Below are positions 16,425 to 25,509 of a DNA stretch of 64,000 nt, piece after piece. Source of the DNA: Kitasatospora sp. MAP5-34 (lineage in GTDB: Bacteria > Actinomycetota > Actinomycetes > Streptomycetales > Streptomycetaceae); the NCBI RefSeq assembly GCF_029894335.1, contig NZ_JARXZC010000034.1:1-64000 (forward strand), read 5' to 3'. A program made the translations under genes and the position numbers. The notes below the pieces were generated by a model that made no database searches, had not been told where the DNA came from, and worked only from the letters and a program-made list of their open reading frames with translations. Each line of letters begins with the position of its first letter. The stretch's first letter is position 1.

Positions 16425-17330
16425 CAGCGGCTGCCGGCCAGCAGGCCACGGCTGCGCAGCACGCGGCGTTCGATCGGGGAGAAGACCAGCAGGTCGATGG
16501 CGATGCCGACGAACAGGATGATGACGATGCCGAGCAGCACGCCGGGCATGTCGTTCTGTTCGCGCTGGTTCTCCAGGTAGCGGCCGAGGCCGAGGCCCAG
16601 GTCGGGGGAGGAGGCGACGAGTTCGGCGGCCATCAGGGAGCGCCAGGCGAAGGCCCAGCCCTGCTTGAGGCCGGCCAGGTAGCCGGGGAGGGCGGCGGGC
16701 AGCAGGACGTGCCGGGCGCCGGCGAAGCCGGTGGCGCCCATCGTCCGGCCGGCGCGCAGGAAGAGCGGCGGGACCTGGTCGATGCCGGCCACCAGGCCGT
16801 TGGCGATGGAGGGGACGGCGCCGAGCAGGATCACGGCGAACATCATCTGGTCGTTGATGCCGAGCCAGATGACGGCGGCGGGGACCCAGGCGACCGAGGG
16901 CAGCGACTGCAGGCCGGAGAGGATCGGGCCGATCGCGGTGCGGACGGGCTTGACCCGGGCGACCAGCAGGCCGATCGGGGTGCCGATCACCACGGCGGCG
17001 GCGAAGCCGGAGACGCCGCGCCACAGGCTGGTCCAGATGATCGAGAAGAGTGTGCCGGCCTGCCAGAGGTCGACCAGGCTCTGCCAGACCATGGCGGGGC
17101 TGGGCAGCTTGTAGGAGTCGGTGAGCTTGAGGTCGAAGGCGAGCTGCCAGGCGCCGAGCACCAGCACGACGGCGAGCACCGGCGGCAGCACCTTCTTGCG
17201 CAGCGTCTCGCTGAGCGGGACGCGCTGCAGGACGACGGCGTCGAGCGCGTCGAGGCCCGCTCCCAGGTCGTCGGTGGTCGCCGGGGCGGCGGGTGCGGGG
17301 TTCGGTGCGGGGTTCGGGGCGGGGGAGGTG

Positions 17331-17344
<14 letters not shown>
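16424..17344 (-). CDS. ABC transporter permease, sulfonate/taurine/nitrate type (SsuC/TauC-like)
   Basis: The product of 306 residues has about six transmembrane helices. The cytoplasmic coupling loop (AGRTMGATGFAGARHVLLPA) matches the EAA loop of SsuC/TauC permeases. It forms the membrane channel for the substrate-binding protein and ATPase encoded next door. ATG 17344 is preferred because GGGGAGA lies nine bases upstream; it overlaps the ATPase stop by 14 bases. A proline/asparagine-rich repeat (NPAPNPAPAAP) occurs near the N-terminus. Inside a sulfate-reduction cluster the substrate is likely sulfate or a sulfonate. Confidence 0.88.
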
Positions 17345-18137
<793 letters not shown>

Positions 18138-18210
18138 CTGGGCACCTCCTGCTTTGAGTGGTCCGGCGAGTCGGGCGGTGAGCTTGGCGCTGAGCTTGGC
18201 TGGGAGCCGG

Positions 18211-18270
18211 GGTCCGGCCCGCCACGCCTCGTGATTGGGCATCGACTGAGGCGGGGCGGGAGGCCGGACC
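18211..18270 (-). promoter_or_regulatory. Intercistronic hairpin between binding-protein and ATPase genes
   Basis: GGTCCGGCC (18211-18219) and GGCCGGACC (18262-18270) are perfect arms, with further pairing between GCCTC and GAGGC inside. The structure lies in the 164-bp gap after the binding-protein stop. Such hairpins often protect the upstream message and allow excess binding protein. Confidence 0.5.
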
Positions 18271-18301
18271 ACGGAGTCTGGAGTGGGTTACCCGGTGAAT
18301 G

Positions 18302-19450
18302 TCACTGCGCTGCGAGGCCCGCGTCCGCGACGGCGGGCAGACCCTTCGCGGTGAGCACCTTGTCGAGCAGGGTCAGGTCGTAGATCCCGGCCAGGTCCGG
18401 CTTCTTGAGCAGACCGGCGGTCACCGCGTGGTCGGCCTCGGCCTGCAGGGTGCCGGCCAGCGGGTCGTCCAGGAAGGTGATGCTCTGCCAGGCCGGGTCG
18501 AGGATCGCCGGGTCGAGGGAGCCACCGCCGTTCGCCTTGATGGCGTCGTTGGCGTCGGTCCTGGCCTGGGCCGGGTTGGCCTTGATGAAGGCGTTGGTGT
18601 TCACCGAGCCGCGCAGGACGGCCTCGACGACGTCCGGGTGCTCCTTGAGGAACTTCTGCGAGACGACGATGTTGGTGATCACGAACTTCTTGTCCGGCCA
18701 GAGGTCGCTCTCGTCGAGCAGCACCTTCGCACCGAGGGTGACCAGCTTGGAGGCGGTCGGCTCGGGCACCCAGGCGCCGTCGATCGAGCCGGACTTGTAC
18801 GCGTCGGGGGTGACCTTGTTGTCGGTGCGCAGCACCGAGACGTCGCCCTTGCCCGACTGCGGGTCCTCCTTGAATCCCTTGCCCGCAAGGTAGTTGAGCA
18901 GTGCCACGTCCTGGGTGTTGCCGAGCTGGGGGGTGGCTATCTTCTTGCCCTTGAGGTCGTCCAGGCTCTTGACCTTGTCGGGGTTGACCACCAGCTTGAC
19001 GCCGCCGGAGGCCGAACCGCCGATGATCTTCAGGTCCTGGCCGCTCGACTTGACGTAGCCGTTGATCGCGGGGGACGGGCCGACCCAGCCGATGTCGATC
19101 GAGCCGGCGTTCAGCGCCTCGATCTCCGCCGGACCGGCGTTGAAGACCTGGGGCTTGATCTGGGTCGCGCCCAACTCCTTCTGGAACAGGCCCTCCTTGA
19201 GGCCGACCAGCGGGGTGCCGTGGGTCAGGTTGGCGAAGTACCCGATCTTCACCGTGCTCGCCGAGAGCTTCGCGCCGGAGGCGGCGGCGACGGGCGCCAC
19301 CGACGAGTTGTCGGTGCTCTTCGAGCCGTAGCCGCAGGCGCTCAGCAGGCTGACGGCGGTCAGCGCGGCGGTGACGGCGACGGCGGACCGTCTGATCCGG
19401 CCGGCGCCGAGGCGGGTCACTATATGGGGGAAGGGCGAGTTCTCAGCCAT
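18302..19450 (-). CDS. ABC transporter substrate-binding lipoprotein (SsuA/TauA-like)
   Basis: The 382-residue protein has a lipoprotein signal peptide with lipobox LLSAC (Cys 39). It continues with the NMT1/SsuA-type periplasmic fold (TVKIGYFANLTHGTPLVGL, AEIEALNAGSIDIGWVG, and a KIATPQLGNTQDVALL segment). It captures sulfate or an alkanesulfonate at the outer membrane face and delivers it to the permease. ATG 19450 is preferred over longer in-frame starts because it places the charged residues and hydrophobic core correctly. It belongs to the minus-strand sulfate cluster. Confidence 0.88.
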   Translation of the reverse strand: MAENSPFPHIVTRLGAGRIRRSAVAVTAALTAVSLLSACGYGSKSTDNSSVAPVAAASGAKLSASTVKIGYFANLTHGTPLVGLKEGLFQKELGATQIKPQVFNAGPAEIEALNAGSIDIGWVGPSPAINGYVKSSGQDLKIIGGSASGGVKLVVNPDKVKSLDDLKGKKIATPQLGNTQDVALLNYLAGKGFKEDPQSGKGDVSVLRTDNKVTPDAYKSGSIDGAWVPEPTASKLVTLGAKVLLDESDLWPDKKFVITNIVVSQKFLKEHPDVVEAVLRGSVNTNAFIKANPAQARTDANDAIKANGGGSLDPAILDPAWQSITFLDDPLAGTLQAEADHAVTAGLLKKPDLAGIYDLTLLDKVLTAKGLPAVADAGLAAQ

Positions 19451-19565
19451 GGGAGTCGTCCTGTTCACGGACGGACCGTCAGGTCCGGGAGGGAAGATGG
19501 TGGTGGTGCCTTCGGCATCGCGATACCGGGCAAGCCGGGCTGTCACGGGAGTGACGGCCCGGTGG

Positions 19566-19583
19566 CAGGGGTCAGAGCCCCTG
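19566..19583 (-). promoter_or_regulatory. Small hairpin in the cysN to binding-protein gap
   Basis: CAGGGG (19566-19571) and CCCCTG (19578-19583) form a 6-bp stem with a 6-nt loop. A second small stem (GTCAC-GGGA-GTGAC) occurs a few bases further along the transcript. Together they make the 234-bp interval 19451-19684 a structured spacer, which may modulate read-through into the importer genes. No known riboswitch core was recognised. Confidence 0.3.
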
Positions 19584-19685
19584 TCCGCCAACACATCGGG
19601 TCAGTCCGCCCTGGCCGCTGCCGAGGACGCCGCTGCCGATGCGGCCGCCTTCCTTGTCCATGTCCGAGAACGCCTCGCGGGCCAT
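19572..19685 (-). CDS. Possible 37-residue ORF overlapping the cysN stop
   Basis: The ATG at 19685 overlaps the cysN stop (TGATG), and a GAGGAGGA sequence lies about 10 bases upstream within the end of cysN. The product would begin MAREAFSDMDKEGGRIGSG and end at TGA 19572. Glycine-rich content and lack of family resemblance make it uncertain. It could be a coupling peptide or simply chance. Confidence 0.25.
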   Translation of the reverse strand: MAREAFSDMDKEGGRIGSGVLGSGQGGLTRCVGGQGL

Positions 19686-21139
19686 CAGACCCAGTCCTCC
19701 TCTGCCGCCGGGATGGCGACGGTCTTGAAGGACTCGCCCGCCATGCCGGCGGTGAGGGTGGTGCCGTCGGCCGGGTCGATCAGCAGGAAGGACCCGGTCC
19801 GGCGGTTCTGGGTGTAACCGTCGAGCGCCAGCGGCTCGGAGGTGCGCAGCACCACGCGGCCGATGTCGTTCACGCTCAACCCCTCGGCGCCGGAACGCTG
19901 TTCGAGAGTGTCGATGTCGATCCGGTAGGTGATCTCCTTGACCAGCGCGCGCACGGTCCGGGTGGTGTGCTTGAGCAGCACCTTGTCCCCGGCCCGCAGC
20001 GGGCGCTCGTGCAGGTGGCTCACCGTCGCCACAACATCCTTGGTGGGTACGGGAGTCGGCCCGGCCGCGATCAGGTCGCCGCGCGAGACGTCGATGTCCT
20101 CGGTGAGCCGGACGGTCACCGACTGGGGGGCCCAGGCGATGTCCGTCTCCCTGCCGAGCGCGTCGATGCCCGCGACGGTCGTGGTGTGGCCGGAGGGCAG
20201 CACCGTGACGGTGTCGCCGGTGCGCAGGACGCCGGACGCCAACTGGCCCGCGTAGCCCCGGTAGTCGCGGTGCTCACCGCTCTGCGGGCGGATCACGTAC
20301 TGGACGGGGAACCGGGTCGGCTCCGCGCTCGGGTCGCTGCCGACCGGGACGGTCTCCAGGTGCTCCAGCAGCGTCGGGCCGCCGTACCAGTCCATGTGCG
20401 CGGACGGTTCGACGACGTTGTCGCCGGCCAGTGCGGAGATCGGGACGGCGACGATGTCGTCGATGCCCAGCGAGGCCGCGTACGCGGTGAACTCGGCTGC
20501 GATGGCGGCGAACACGGGCTCGGCGTACTCGACCAGGTCCATCTTGTTGACCGCGAGCACCACGTGCGGGACGCGCAGCAGCGCGGCCACGGCGGCGTGC
20601 CGACGGGTCTGCTCGACCACGCCGTTGCGGGCGTCGACCAGCACGACGGCGAGTTCGGCGGTGGAGGCGCCGGTCACCATGTTGCGGGTGTACTGCACGT
20701 GCCCCGGGGTGTCGGCGAGGATGAACCGCCGCCTGGGGGTGGCGAAGTAGCGGTACGCCACGTCGATGGTGATGCCCTGCTCGCGCTCGGCCCGCAGGCC
20801 GTCGGTGAGCAGCGCCAGGTCGGGCGTCTCCTGGCCCCGGCCCAGCGAGACGCGCTCGACGGCCTCCAACTGGTCGGCGAGCACCGACTTGGAGTCGTGC
20901 AGCAGGCGGCCGACCAGGGTCGACTTGCCGTCGTCGACGGAGCCGGCGGTGGCGAAGCGCAGCAGCGCGGTGCCGGAGGCGGCGCCGAACACGTCGGTCG
21001 GGATCACGTCTGCCGGGATCACCTTTGCCGGGATCACGTGTGCCGGGATCACGTGTGCCGGGATCACGTCCGTCGGGGTCACGGTGCCCGAGGCCACGGG
21101 ATCCGAAGGCGCGGCGTCTGAAGTCAGGTTGGTCGGCAT
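19685..21139 (-). CDS. cysN: Sulfate adenylyltransferase subunit 1 (GTPase), CysN
   Basis: The 484-residue GTPase subunit of ATP sulfurylase has the P-loop GSVDDGKST (residues 66-74), the DTPGHVQY switch and NKMDL for guanine recognition, then EF-Tu-like beta-barrel domains. With CysD it makes APS from sulfate and ATP. An unusual N-terminal extension contains five tandem pentapeptides (VIPAH, VIPAH, VIPAK, VIPAD, VIPTD; residues 25-49) encoded by 15-bp DNA repeats. The start codon follows cysD by only one base, so both are in one operon. Confidence 0.95.
   Translation of the reverse strand: MPTNLTSDAAPSDPVASGTVTPTDVIPAHVIPAHVIPAKVIPADVIPTDVFGAASGTALLRFATAGSVDDGKSTLVGRLLHDSKSVLADQLEAVERVSLGRGQETPDLALLTDGLRAEREQGITIDVAYRYFATPRRRFILADTPGHVQYTRNMVTGASTAELAVVLVDARNGVVEQTRRHAAVAALLRVPHVVLAVNKMDLVEYAEPVFAAIAAEFTAYAASLGIDDIVAVPISALAGDNVVEPSAHMDWYGGPTLLEHLETVPVGSDPSAEPTRFPVQYVIRPQSGEHRDYRGYAGQLASGVLRTGDTVTVLPSGHTTTVAGIDALGRETDIAWAPQSVTVRLTEDIDVSRGDLIAAGPTPVPTKDVVATVSHLHERPLRAGDKVLLKHTTRTVRALVKEITYRIDIDTLEQRSGAEGLSVNDIGRVVLRTSEPLALDGYTQNRRTGSFLLIDPADGTTLTAGMAGESFKTVAIPAAEEDWV
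21000..21074. repeat. Five tandem 15-bp repeats inside the cysN N-terminus
   Basis: The unit GGGATCACGTGTGCC and close variants occur five times in phase (21000-21014, 21015-21029, 21030-21044, 21045-21059, 21060-21074), with a sixth weaker copy after. The length is a multiple of three, so copy-number changes keep cysN in frame while changing the N-terminal extension. Confidence 0.9.
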
Positions 21140-21140
21140 C

Positions 21141-22082
21141 TTAGAAGTACCCCTCGCGCTTGCGGTCTTCCATGGCGGCCTCGGACATCTTGTCGTCCGC
21201 CCGGGTGGCGCCGCGTTCGGTCAGGCGGCTGGCCGCGATCTCGGCGATCACGTCGGCGATGGTGGTCGCGTCGGAGTCGACCGCGCCGGTGCAGGACATG
21301 TCCCCGACCGTGCGGTAGCGCACCAGGCGCCGCTGCGTGCTCTCGGTCTCCTTGGGGCCGCCCCACTCGCCGGCGGTGAGCCACATGCCGTTGCGGGCGA
21401 AGACCTCGCGCTCGTGGGCGTAGTAGATCCCGGGGAGCTCGATCTTCTCCCGCTCGATGTACTGCCAGACGTCCAGCTCGGTCCAGTTGGAGAGCGGGAA
21501 GACCCGGACGTGCTCGCCGACCGCGTGCTTGCCGTTGTAGAGGCTCCACAGCTCGGGGCGCTGGCGGCGCGGGTCCCAGGCGCCGAACTCGTCGCGCAGG
21601 GAGAAGACGCGCTCCTTGGCGCGGGCCTTCTCCTCGTCGCGGCGGCCGCCGCCGAAGACCGCGTCGAAGCGGTTCCGCTCGATGCCGTCCAGCAGCGGCA
21701 CGGTCTGCAGCGGGTTGCGCAGGCCGTCCGGGCGCTCGCGCAGCCGGCCGTCGTCGATGAAGTCCTGGACGTGGGCGACGTGCAGGCGCAGGGAGTGCTC
21801 GGCGACCGCGCGGTCGCGGTACTCGATGACCTCGGGGAAGTTGTGCCCGGTGTCCACGTGCAGCAGCGAGAACGGTACCGGCGCGGGGTGGAAGGCCTTC
21901 AGCGCCAGGTGCAGCATGACGATGGAGTCCTTGCCGCCGGAGAACAGGATCACCGGACGCTCGAACTCCCCCGCCACCTCGCGGAAGATGTGGACGGACT
22001 CCGCTTCCAGGGCGTCCAGGTGGGAGAGCGCATAGGGGTTCTCGAGCGCTGCTGCCACCGGGGTGTCGGTCACGGTCGTCAT
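21141..22082 (-). CDS. cysD: Sulfate adenylyltransferase subunit 2, CysD
   Basis: The 313-residue protein is a PP-loop ATP pyrophosphatase with SGGKDS at residues 48-53. The family features HVDTGHNFPEV and an R-D/E-E-E-K-A-R-A-K segment are also present. It forms APS from sulfate and ATP together with the CysN GTPase. The start overlaps the cysC stop by four bases (22079-22082), and cysN follows after one base. The length is normal for actinobacterial CysD. Confidence 0.96.
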   Translation of the reverse strand: MTTVTDTPVAAALENPYALSHLDALEAESVHIFREVAGEFERPVILFSGGKDSIVMLHLALKAFHPAPVPFSLLHVDTGHNFPEVIEYRDRAVAEHSLRLHVAHVQDFIDDGRLRERPDGLRNPLQTVPLLDGIERNRFDAVFGGGRRDEEKARAKERVFSLRDEFGAWDPRRQRPELWSLYNGKHAVGEHVRVFPLSNWTELDVWQYIEREKIELPGIYYAHEREVFARNGMWLTAGEWGGPKETESTQRRLVRYRTVGDMSCTGAVDSDATTIADVIAEIAASRLTERGATRADDKMSEAAMEDRKREGYF

Positions 22083-22675
22083 GCCAGGCCCCTCGTCGTC
22101 AGGAATGCGTGCAGGTCGGCGGCGGACTCGGCCACCGAACGGTTGTGGGTCTCGATGCGGAGCTCCGGTACGACCGGCGCCTCGTACGGGTCGTCGACGC
22201 CGGTGAGATGCGCGATCTCGCCCGCCGCCTGCTTGGCGTACAGGCCCTTGACGTCACGCTCCGAGCAGACCTCGACCGGCGTGGCGACGTGGACCTCCAG
22301 GAACTCCGTACCGGCCACCGCGTGTTGGGCGCGGACGGCCGCACGGGAGTCGGCGTACGGGGCGATGACCGGGGCCAGCACCTTGACGCCGTGCGAGGCC
22401 AGCTTCTGCGCGACGAAGCCGATCCGGGTCACGTTGGTGTGCCGGTCCTCCTTGCTGAACCCCAGTCCCTTGGACAGGAATTCGCGGATCTCGTCACCGT
22501 CGAGGACCTCCACCTTGTGGCCCTCGGCGCGCAGGCGCTCGGCCAGGGCGAAGGCGAGGGTGGTCTTGCCCGCGCTGGGCAGCCCGGTCAGCCACACGGT
22601 GGCGCCGAGTTCGCAGGGGGCGGCCGTGCGGGCCGCCTCTGCGGCTCCGCCGACGGCCAGTGTGTCTGTCGTCAC
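22079..22675 (-). CDS. cysC: Adenylylsulfate (APS) kinase, CysC
   Basis: The 198-residue kinase has Walker A GLPSAGKTT near residue 35. It also has the APS-binding DGDEIR and FVAQKLASHGVKVLAP segments. It phosphorylates APS to PAPS. Its presence beside a CysH with iron-sulfur-type cysteines raises the question of whether APS or PAPS is the reductase substrate; PAPS may also supply sulfotransferases. It is coupled to cysD by a 4-base overlap and follows cysH by 48 bases. Confidence 0.95.
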   Translation of the reverse strand: MTTDTLAVGGAAEAARTAAPCELGATVWLTGLPSAGKTTLAFALAERLRAEGHKVEVLDGDEIREFLSKGLGFSKEDRHTNVTRIGFVAQKLASHGVKVLAPVIAPYADSRAAVRAQHAVAGTEFLEVHVATPVEVCSERDVKGLYAKQAAGEIAHLTGVDDPYEAPVVPELRIETHNRSVAESAADLHAFLTTRGLA

Positions 22676-22723
22676 GGTGGACTCTCCTGAAGGTAACCTG
22701 GGGAAACGGGATATGACGATCGG

Positions 22724-23422
22724 TCAGAGATGTATGCCGCACTCGGTCTTGCCCGAGTCGGCCCAGCGGCCGGAGCGGCCGTCCTCGCCTTCGGCGGGCT
22801 TGCGGGTGCAGGAGAGCGGCGAGCAGCCGACCGAGGTGTAGCCCTCCCACAGCAGCGGGTTGAGCAGTACCCCGTTGGCGGCGACGTACACGTCGACGTC
22901 CTCCTGCGTCCAGCGGGCTATCGGGGCGATCTTCACCTTGCGGCGCTTGGCGTCCCAGGCGACCACCGGGGTGCCGGCCCGGCTCGGCGACTCGTCGCGG
23001 CGCAGCCCGGTCGCCCAGGCGTCGTACGCTCCGAGCCCCCGGTTCAGCGGCTCGACCTTGCGCAGCGAGCAGCACAGGTCCGGGTCGCGGTCGTGCAACT
23101 GCGGTCCGTACTGCGCGTCCTGCTCGGCCACGGTATGCAGCGGCTTGAGCGTGATGACGTTGACCGGCATCACCGCCGCCACCGCGTCCCGGGTGCCGAT
23201 GGTCTCGGCGAAGTGGTAGCCGGTGTCGAGGAACACCACGTCCACGCCCGGGAAGACGGACGAGGCGAGGTGCGCGACGACCGCGTCCTCCATCGAGGAG
23301 GTGACGCAGAACCGCTTGCCGAAGGTCTCGGCGGCCCAGCGCAGGACGTCCTGCGCGGACGCCTCCTCCAGGTCGCGAGCGGCCGCGATGGCCACCGCCT
23401 CCAGGTCAACCGTGCTGGTCAT
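22724..23422 (-). CDS. cysH: APS/PAPS reductase, CysH
   Basis: The 232-residue protein has the PAPS-reductase fold with SSMEDAVVAHL replacing the PP-loop, the CC pair at 117-118 (DLCCSLRK), Cys 200 and Cys 205, and the catalytic C-terminal TECGIHL (Cys 228). The four non-catalytic cysteines are those that bind a [4Fe-4S] cluster in assimilatory APS reductases. Here, however, the second pair is spaced C-x4-C rather than the usual C-x2-C. It reduces activated sulfate to sulfite. Its start lies within the end of the small zinc-ribbon gene (17-base overlap). Confidence 0.92.
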   Translation of the reverse strand: MTSTVDLEAVAIAAARDLEEASAQDVLRWAAETFGKRFCVTSSMEDAVVAHLASSVFPGVDVVFLDTGYHFAETIGTRDAVAAVMPVNVITLKPLHTVAEQDAQYGPQLHDRDPDLCCSLRKVEPLNRGLGAYDAWATGLRRDESPSRAGTPVVAWDAKRRKVKIAPIARWTQEDVDVYVAANGVLLNPLLWEGYTSVGCSPLSCTRKPAEGEDGRSGRWADSGKTECGIHL

Positions 23423-23585
23423 TTCCCTTACCCCCGTTGGTCGGTGACAGCAGTCCGAGGAACTTGAGCTGGAAGGCGCGTCGGCAGGACGCGCACTCCC
23501 AGGCGCCGTGGCCGCCCTCGGCGGAGGGCCGCAGATCCTCGTCGCCGCAGTACGGGCAGTAGAAGGGGGCAGCGCGCTCGCTCAC
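23406..23585 (-). CDS. Small zinc-ribbon-like protein between sulfite reductase and cysH
   Basis: A GTG at 23585 overlaps the sulfite reductase stop (GTGA) and opens a 59-residue frame that ends inside the cysH start region. It contains two Cys pairs, CPYC near residue 10 and CASC near residue 32, arranged as a zinc ribbon or iron-sulfur site. The end reads FQLKFLGLLSP. The strict coupling on both sides and conserved-looking cysteines make it a real gene. Similar small ORFs sit at this place in other Streptomyces sulfate clusters, from memory. The role could be cluster or electron delivery. Confidence 0.78.
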   Translation of the reverse strand: MSERAAPFYCPYCGDEDLRPSAEGGHGAWECASCRRAFQLKFLGLLSPTNGGKGNDQHG

Positions 23586-25306
23586 GACAGCGCCTCCTCA
23601 CTGGCCCGGGCCGTCCACTGGGCGAACCGCTCGCCCTCGGCGCGCTCGGCCTGGAAGCGGGTGAGCACCCGCTCGACGTAGTCCGGCAGGCCGGCGCTGG
23701 TGACCTTGAGCCCACGGACCTTGCGGCCGAAGCCGGCCTCCAGGCCGAGCGCGCCGCCCAGGTGGACCTGGTAGCCCTCGACCTGCTCGCCGTTCTCGTC
23801 CGTCACCAGCTGGCCCTTGAGACCGATGTCCGCCACCTGGATACGGGCGCAGGCGTTCGGGCAGCCGTTGATGTTGATGGTGAGCGGCTCGGCGAACTCC
23901 GGGAGGCGGGCCTCCAGTTCGTCGATGAGCGTGCGGCCGCGCTCCTTGGTCTCGACGATCGCGAGCTTGCAGTACTCGATGCCGGTGCAGGCCATCGTGC
24001 CGCGCCGGAACGGGGACGGCGTGACCCGCAGGTCCAGCGCCTCCAGCCCGGCGACCAGCGACTCGACCTGGTCCGCGGCGATGTCCAGGACCAGCATCTT
24101 CTGCTCGGCGGTGGTCCGCAGGCGGTCCGAGCCGTGGGCGGCGGCCAGGTCGGCGATCTGCCCGAGCAGCTTGCCGTCCACCCGGCCGACGCGCGGCGCG
24201 AAGCCGACGTAGAAGTTGCCGTCCTTCTGGCGGTGCACGCCGACGTGGTCGCGCCAGACGCCGGTGGGCTGCTCGGGCGCGGGGCCGTCGATCAGCTCGT
24301 ACTTGAGGTACTCGTCCTGCAGCACCTGGCGGAACTTCTCCACGCCCCAGTCGGCGACCAGGAACTTCAACCGCGCGCGGTTGCGCAGGCGGCGGTAGCC
24401 GTAGTCGCGGAAGATGCCGATCACGCCGCCGTAGACATCCGCGACCTCGTCCAGCGGAACCCAGGCCCCCAGTCGCACACCCAACTTGGGGTTGGTGGAG
24501 AGCCCGCCGCCGACCCAGAGGTCGAAGCCCGGGCCGTGCTCGGGGTGGTTCACGCCGACGAAGGCGACGTCGTTGATCTCGTGCGCCACGTCCAGCAGCG
24601 GCGAGCCGGAGATCGCCGACTTGAACTTGCGCGGCAGGTTGGAGAAGTCCGGGTTGCCGATGAAGCGGCGCATGATCTCGTCGATGGCGGGGGTGCCGTC
24701 GATGATCTCGTCCTCGGCGATCCCGGCCACCGGGGAGCCGAGGATGACACGCGGGGTGTCACCGCAGGCCTCGGTGGTGGAGAGACCGACGGCCTCCAGC
24801 TTCTGCCAGATCGCGGGGACGTCCTCGATCCGGATCCAGTGGTACTGCACGTTCTGACGGTCCGTCAGGTCGGCGGTGTTCCGGCCGTAGAGCTCGGAGA
24901 CCTCGGCGATGGCCTTCAGCTGGGCGACGGTGAGCCGGCCGCCGTCGATCCGCACCCGCAGCATGAAGAACTCGGCGTCCAGCTCGTGCGGGTCCAGGAT
25001 CGCGGTCTTGCCGCCGTCGATGCCCTCCTTGCGCTGGGTGTACAGCCCCCACCAGCGCATCCGGCCGCGCAGGTCCGACGGGTCGATCGAGTCGAAGCCG
25101 TTCCGCGCGTAAATCGTCTCAATACGTGTCCGCACGTTGAGACCGTCGTCGTCCTTCTTGAACTGCTCGTTGGCGTTGAGCGGCGTGAAGTGGCCCATGC
25201 CCCACTGGCCCTCGCCACGATGGCGGGTCACCTTGCGGGCGGCGGCGGGACGGCGCGCGTCGGCGCCGTCGACCTGGGGCTCGGCCGTTTCGGGGGTGGG
25301 GGCCAT
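23582..25306 (-). CDS. Ferredoxin-dependent sulfite reductase (nitrite/sulfite reductase family)
   Basis: The 574-residue protein has two ferredoxin-like and two siroheme-binding half domains. Cluster and siroheme ligands appear as CTGIEYC (C-x5-C) and NGCPNAC (C-x3-C) in the C-terminal half, with TDRQNVQYHWI in the N-terminal half. It reduces sulfite to sulfide with six electrons. Genomic context (cysHCDN, siroheme chelatase) favours sulfite over nitrite. ATG 25306 begins MAPTPETAEPQ. Upstream lies a cysteine-type leader peptide, so attenuation control is likely. Confidence 0.93.
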   Translation of the reverse strand: MAPTPETAEPQVDGADARRPAAARKVTRHRGEGQWGMGHFTPLNANEQFKKDDDGLNVRTRIETIYARNGFDSIDPSDLRGRMRWWGLYTQRKEGIDGGKTAILDPHELDAEFFMLRVRIDGGRLTVAQLKAIAEVSELYGRNTADLTDRQNVQYHWIRIEDVPAIWQKLEAVGLSTTEACGDTPRVILGSPVAGIAEDEIIDGTPAIDEIMRRFIGNPDFSNLPRKFKSAISGSPLLDVAHEINDVAFVGVNHPEHGPGFDLWVGGGLSTNPKLGVRLGAWVPLDEVADVYGGVIGIFRDYGYRRLRNRARLKFLVADWGVEKFRQVLQDEYLKYELIDGPAPEQPTGVWRDHVGVHRQKDGNFYVGFAPRVGRVDGKLLGQIADLAAAHGSDRLRTTAEQKMLVLDIAADQVESLVAGLEALDLRVTPSPFRRGTMACTGIEYCKLAIVETKERGRTLIDELEARLPEFAEPLTININGCPNACARIQVADIGLKGQLVTDENGEQVEGYQVHLGGALGLEAGFGRKVRGLKVTSAGLPDYVERVLTRFQAERAEGERFAQWTARASEEALS

Positions 25307-25445
25307 GGTGTCGTCCTTAAGGCAGCTGGCTCTGGGGCGGAACGCTGACGTGCTCTGAGCATGGGCCTGCCTCTGACCTGCTCGTTCACGGTTTTGCCGT
25401 GGCAGGTGCGGGGGAGACAGTGACCTGGCCCGAATGGCGCGCGGG

Positions 25446-25464
25446 CACCCGCGGAACGCGGGTG
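25446..25464 (-). promoter_or_regulatory. Hairpin between leader peptide and sulfite reductase gene
   Basis: A perfect 8-bp stem (CACCCGCG with CGCGGGTG, 3-nt loop) lies 46 bases after the leader-peptide stop, within the 203-bp untranslated spacer. There is no T-run. It may act as an attenuator stem or pausing hairpin linked to translation of the leader. Confidence 0.4.
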
Positions 25465-25509
25465 GGGCGAGGTGGTGCGCCGGGTGCGGTGGTGGCAGCG
25501 GGGTGGGGC

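Noticed and set aside
19451..19571. Possible SAM-type riboswitch before the ABC binding-protein gene
   Set aside because: Small stems are present, but I could not align the conserved core of any SAM riboswitch class. A covariance-model search would be decisive.
21000..21074. Regular repeats considered as a CRISPR array
   Set aside because: Units are contiguous 15-bp repeats without spacers and lie in frame inside cysN.
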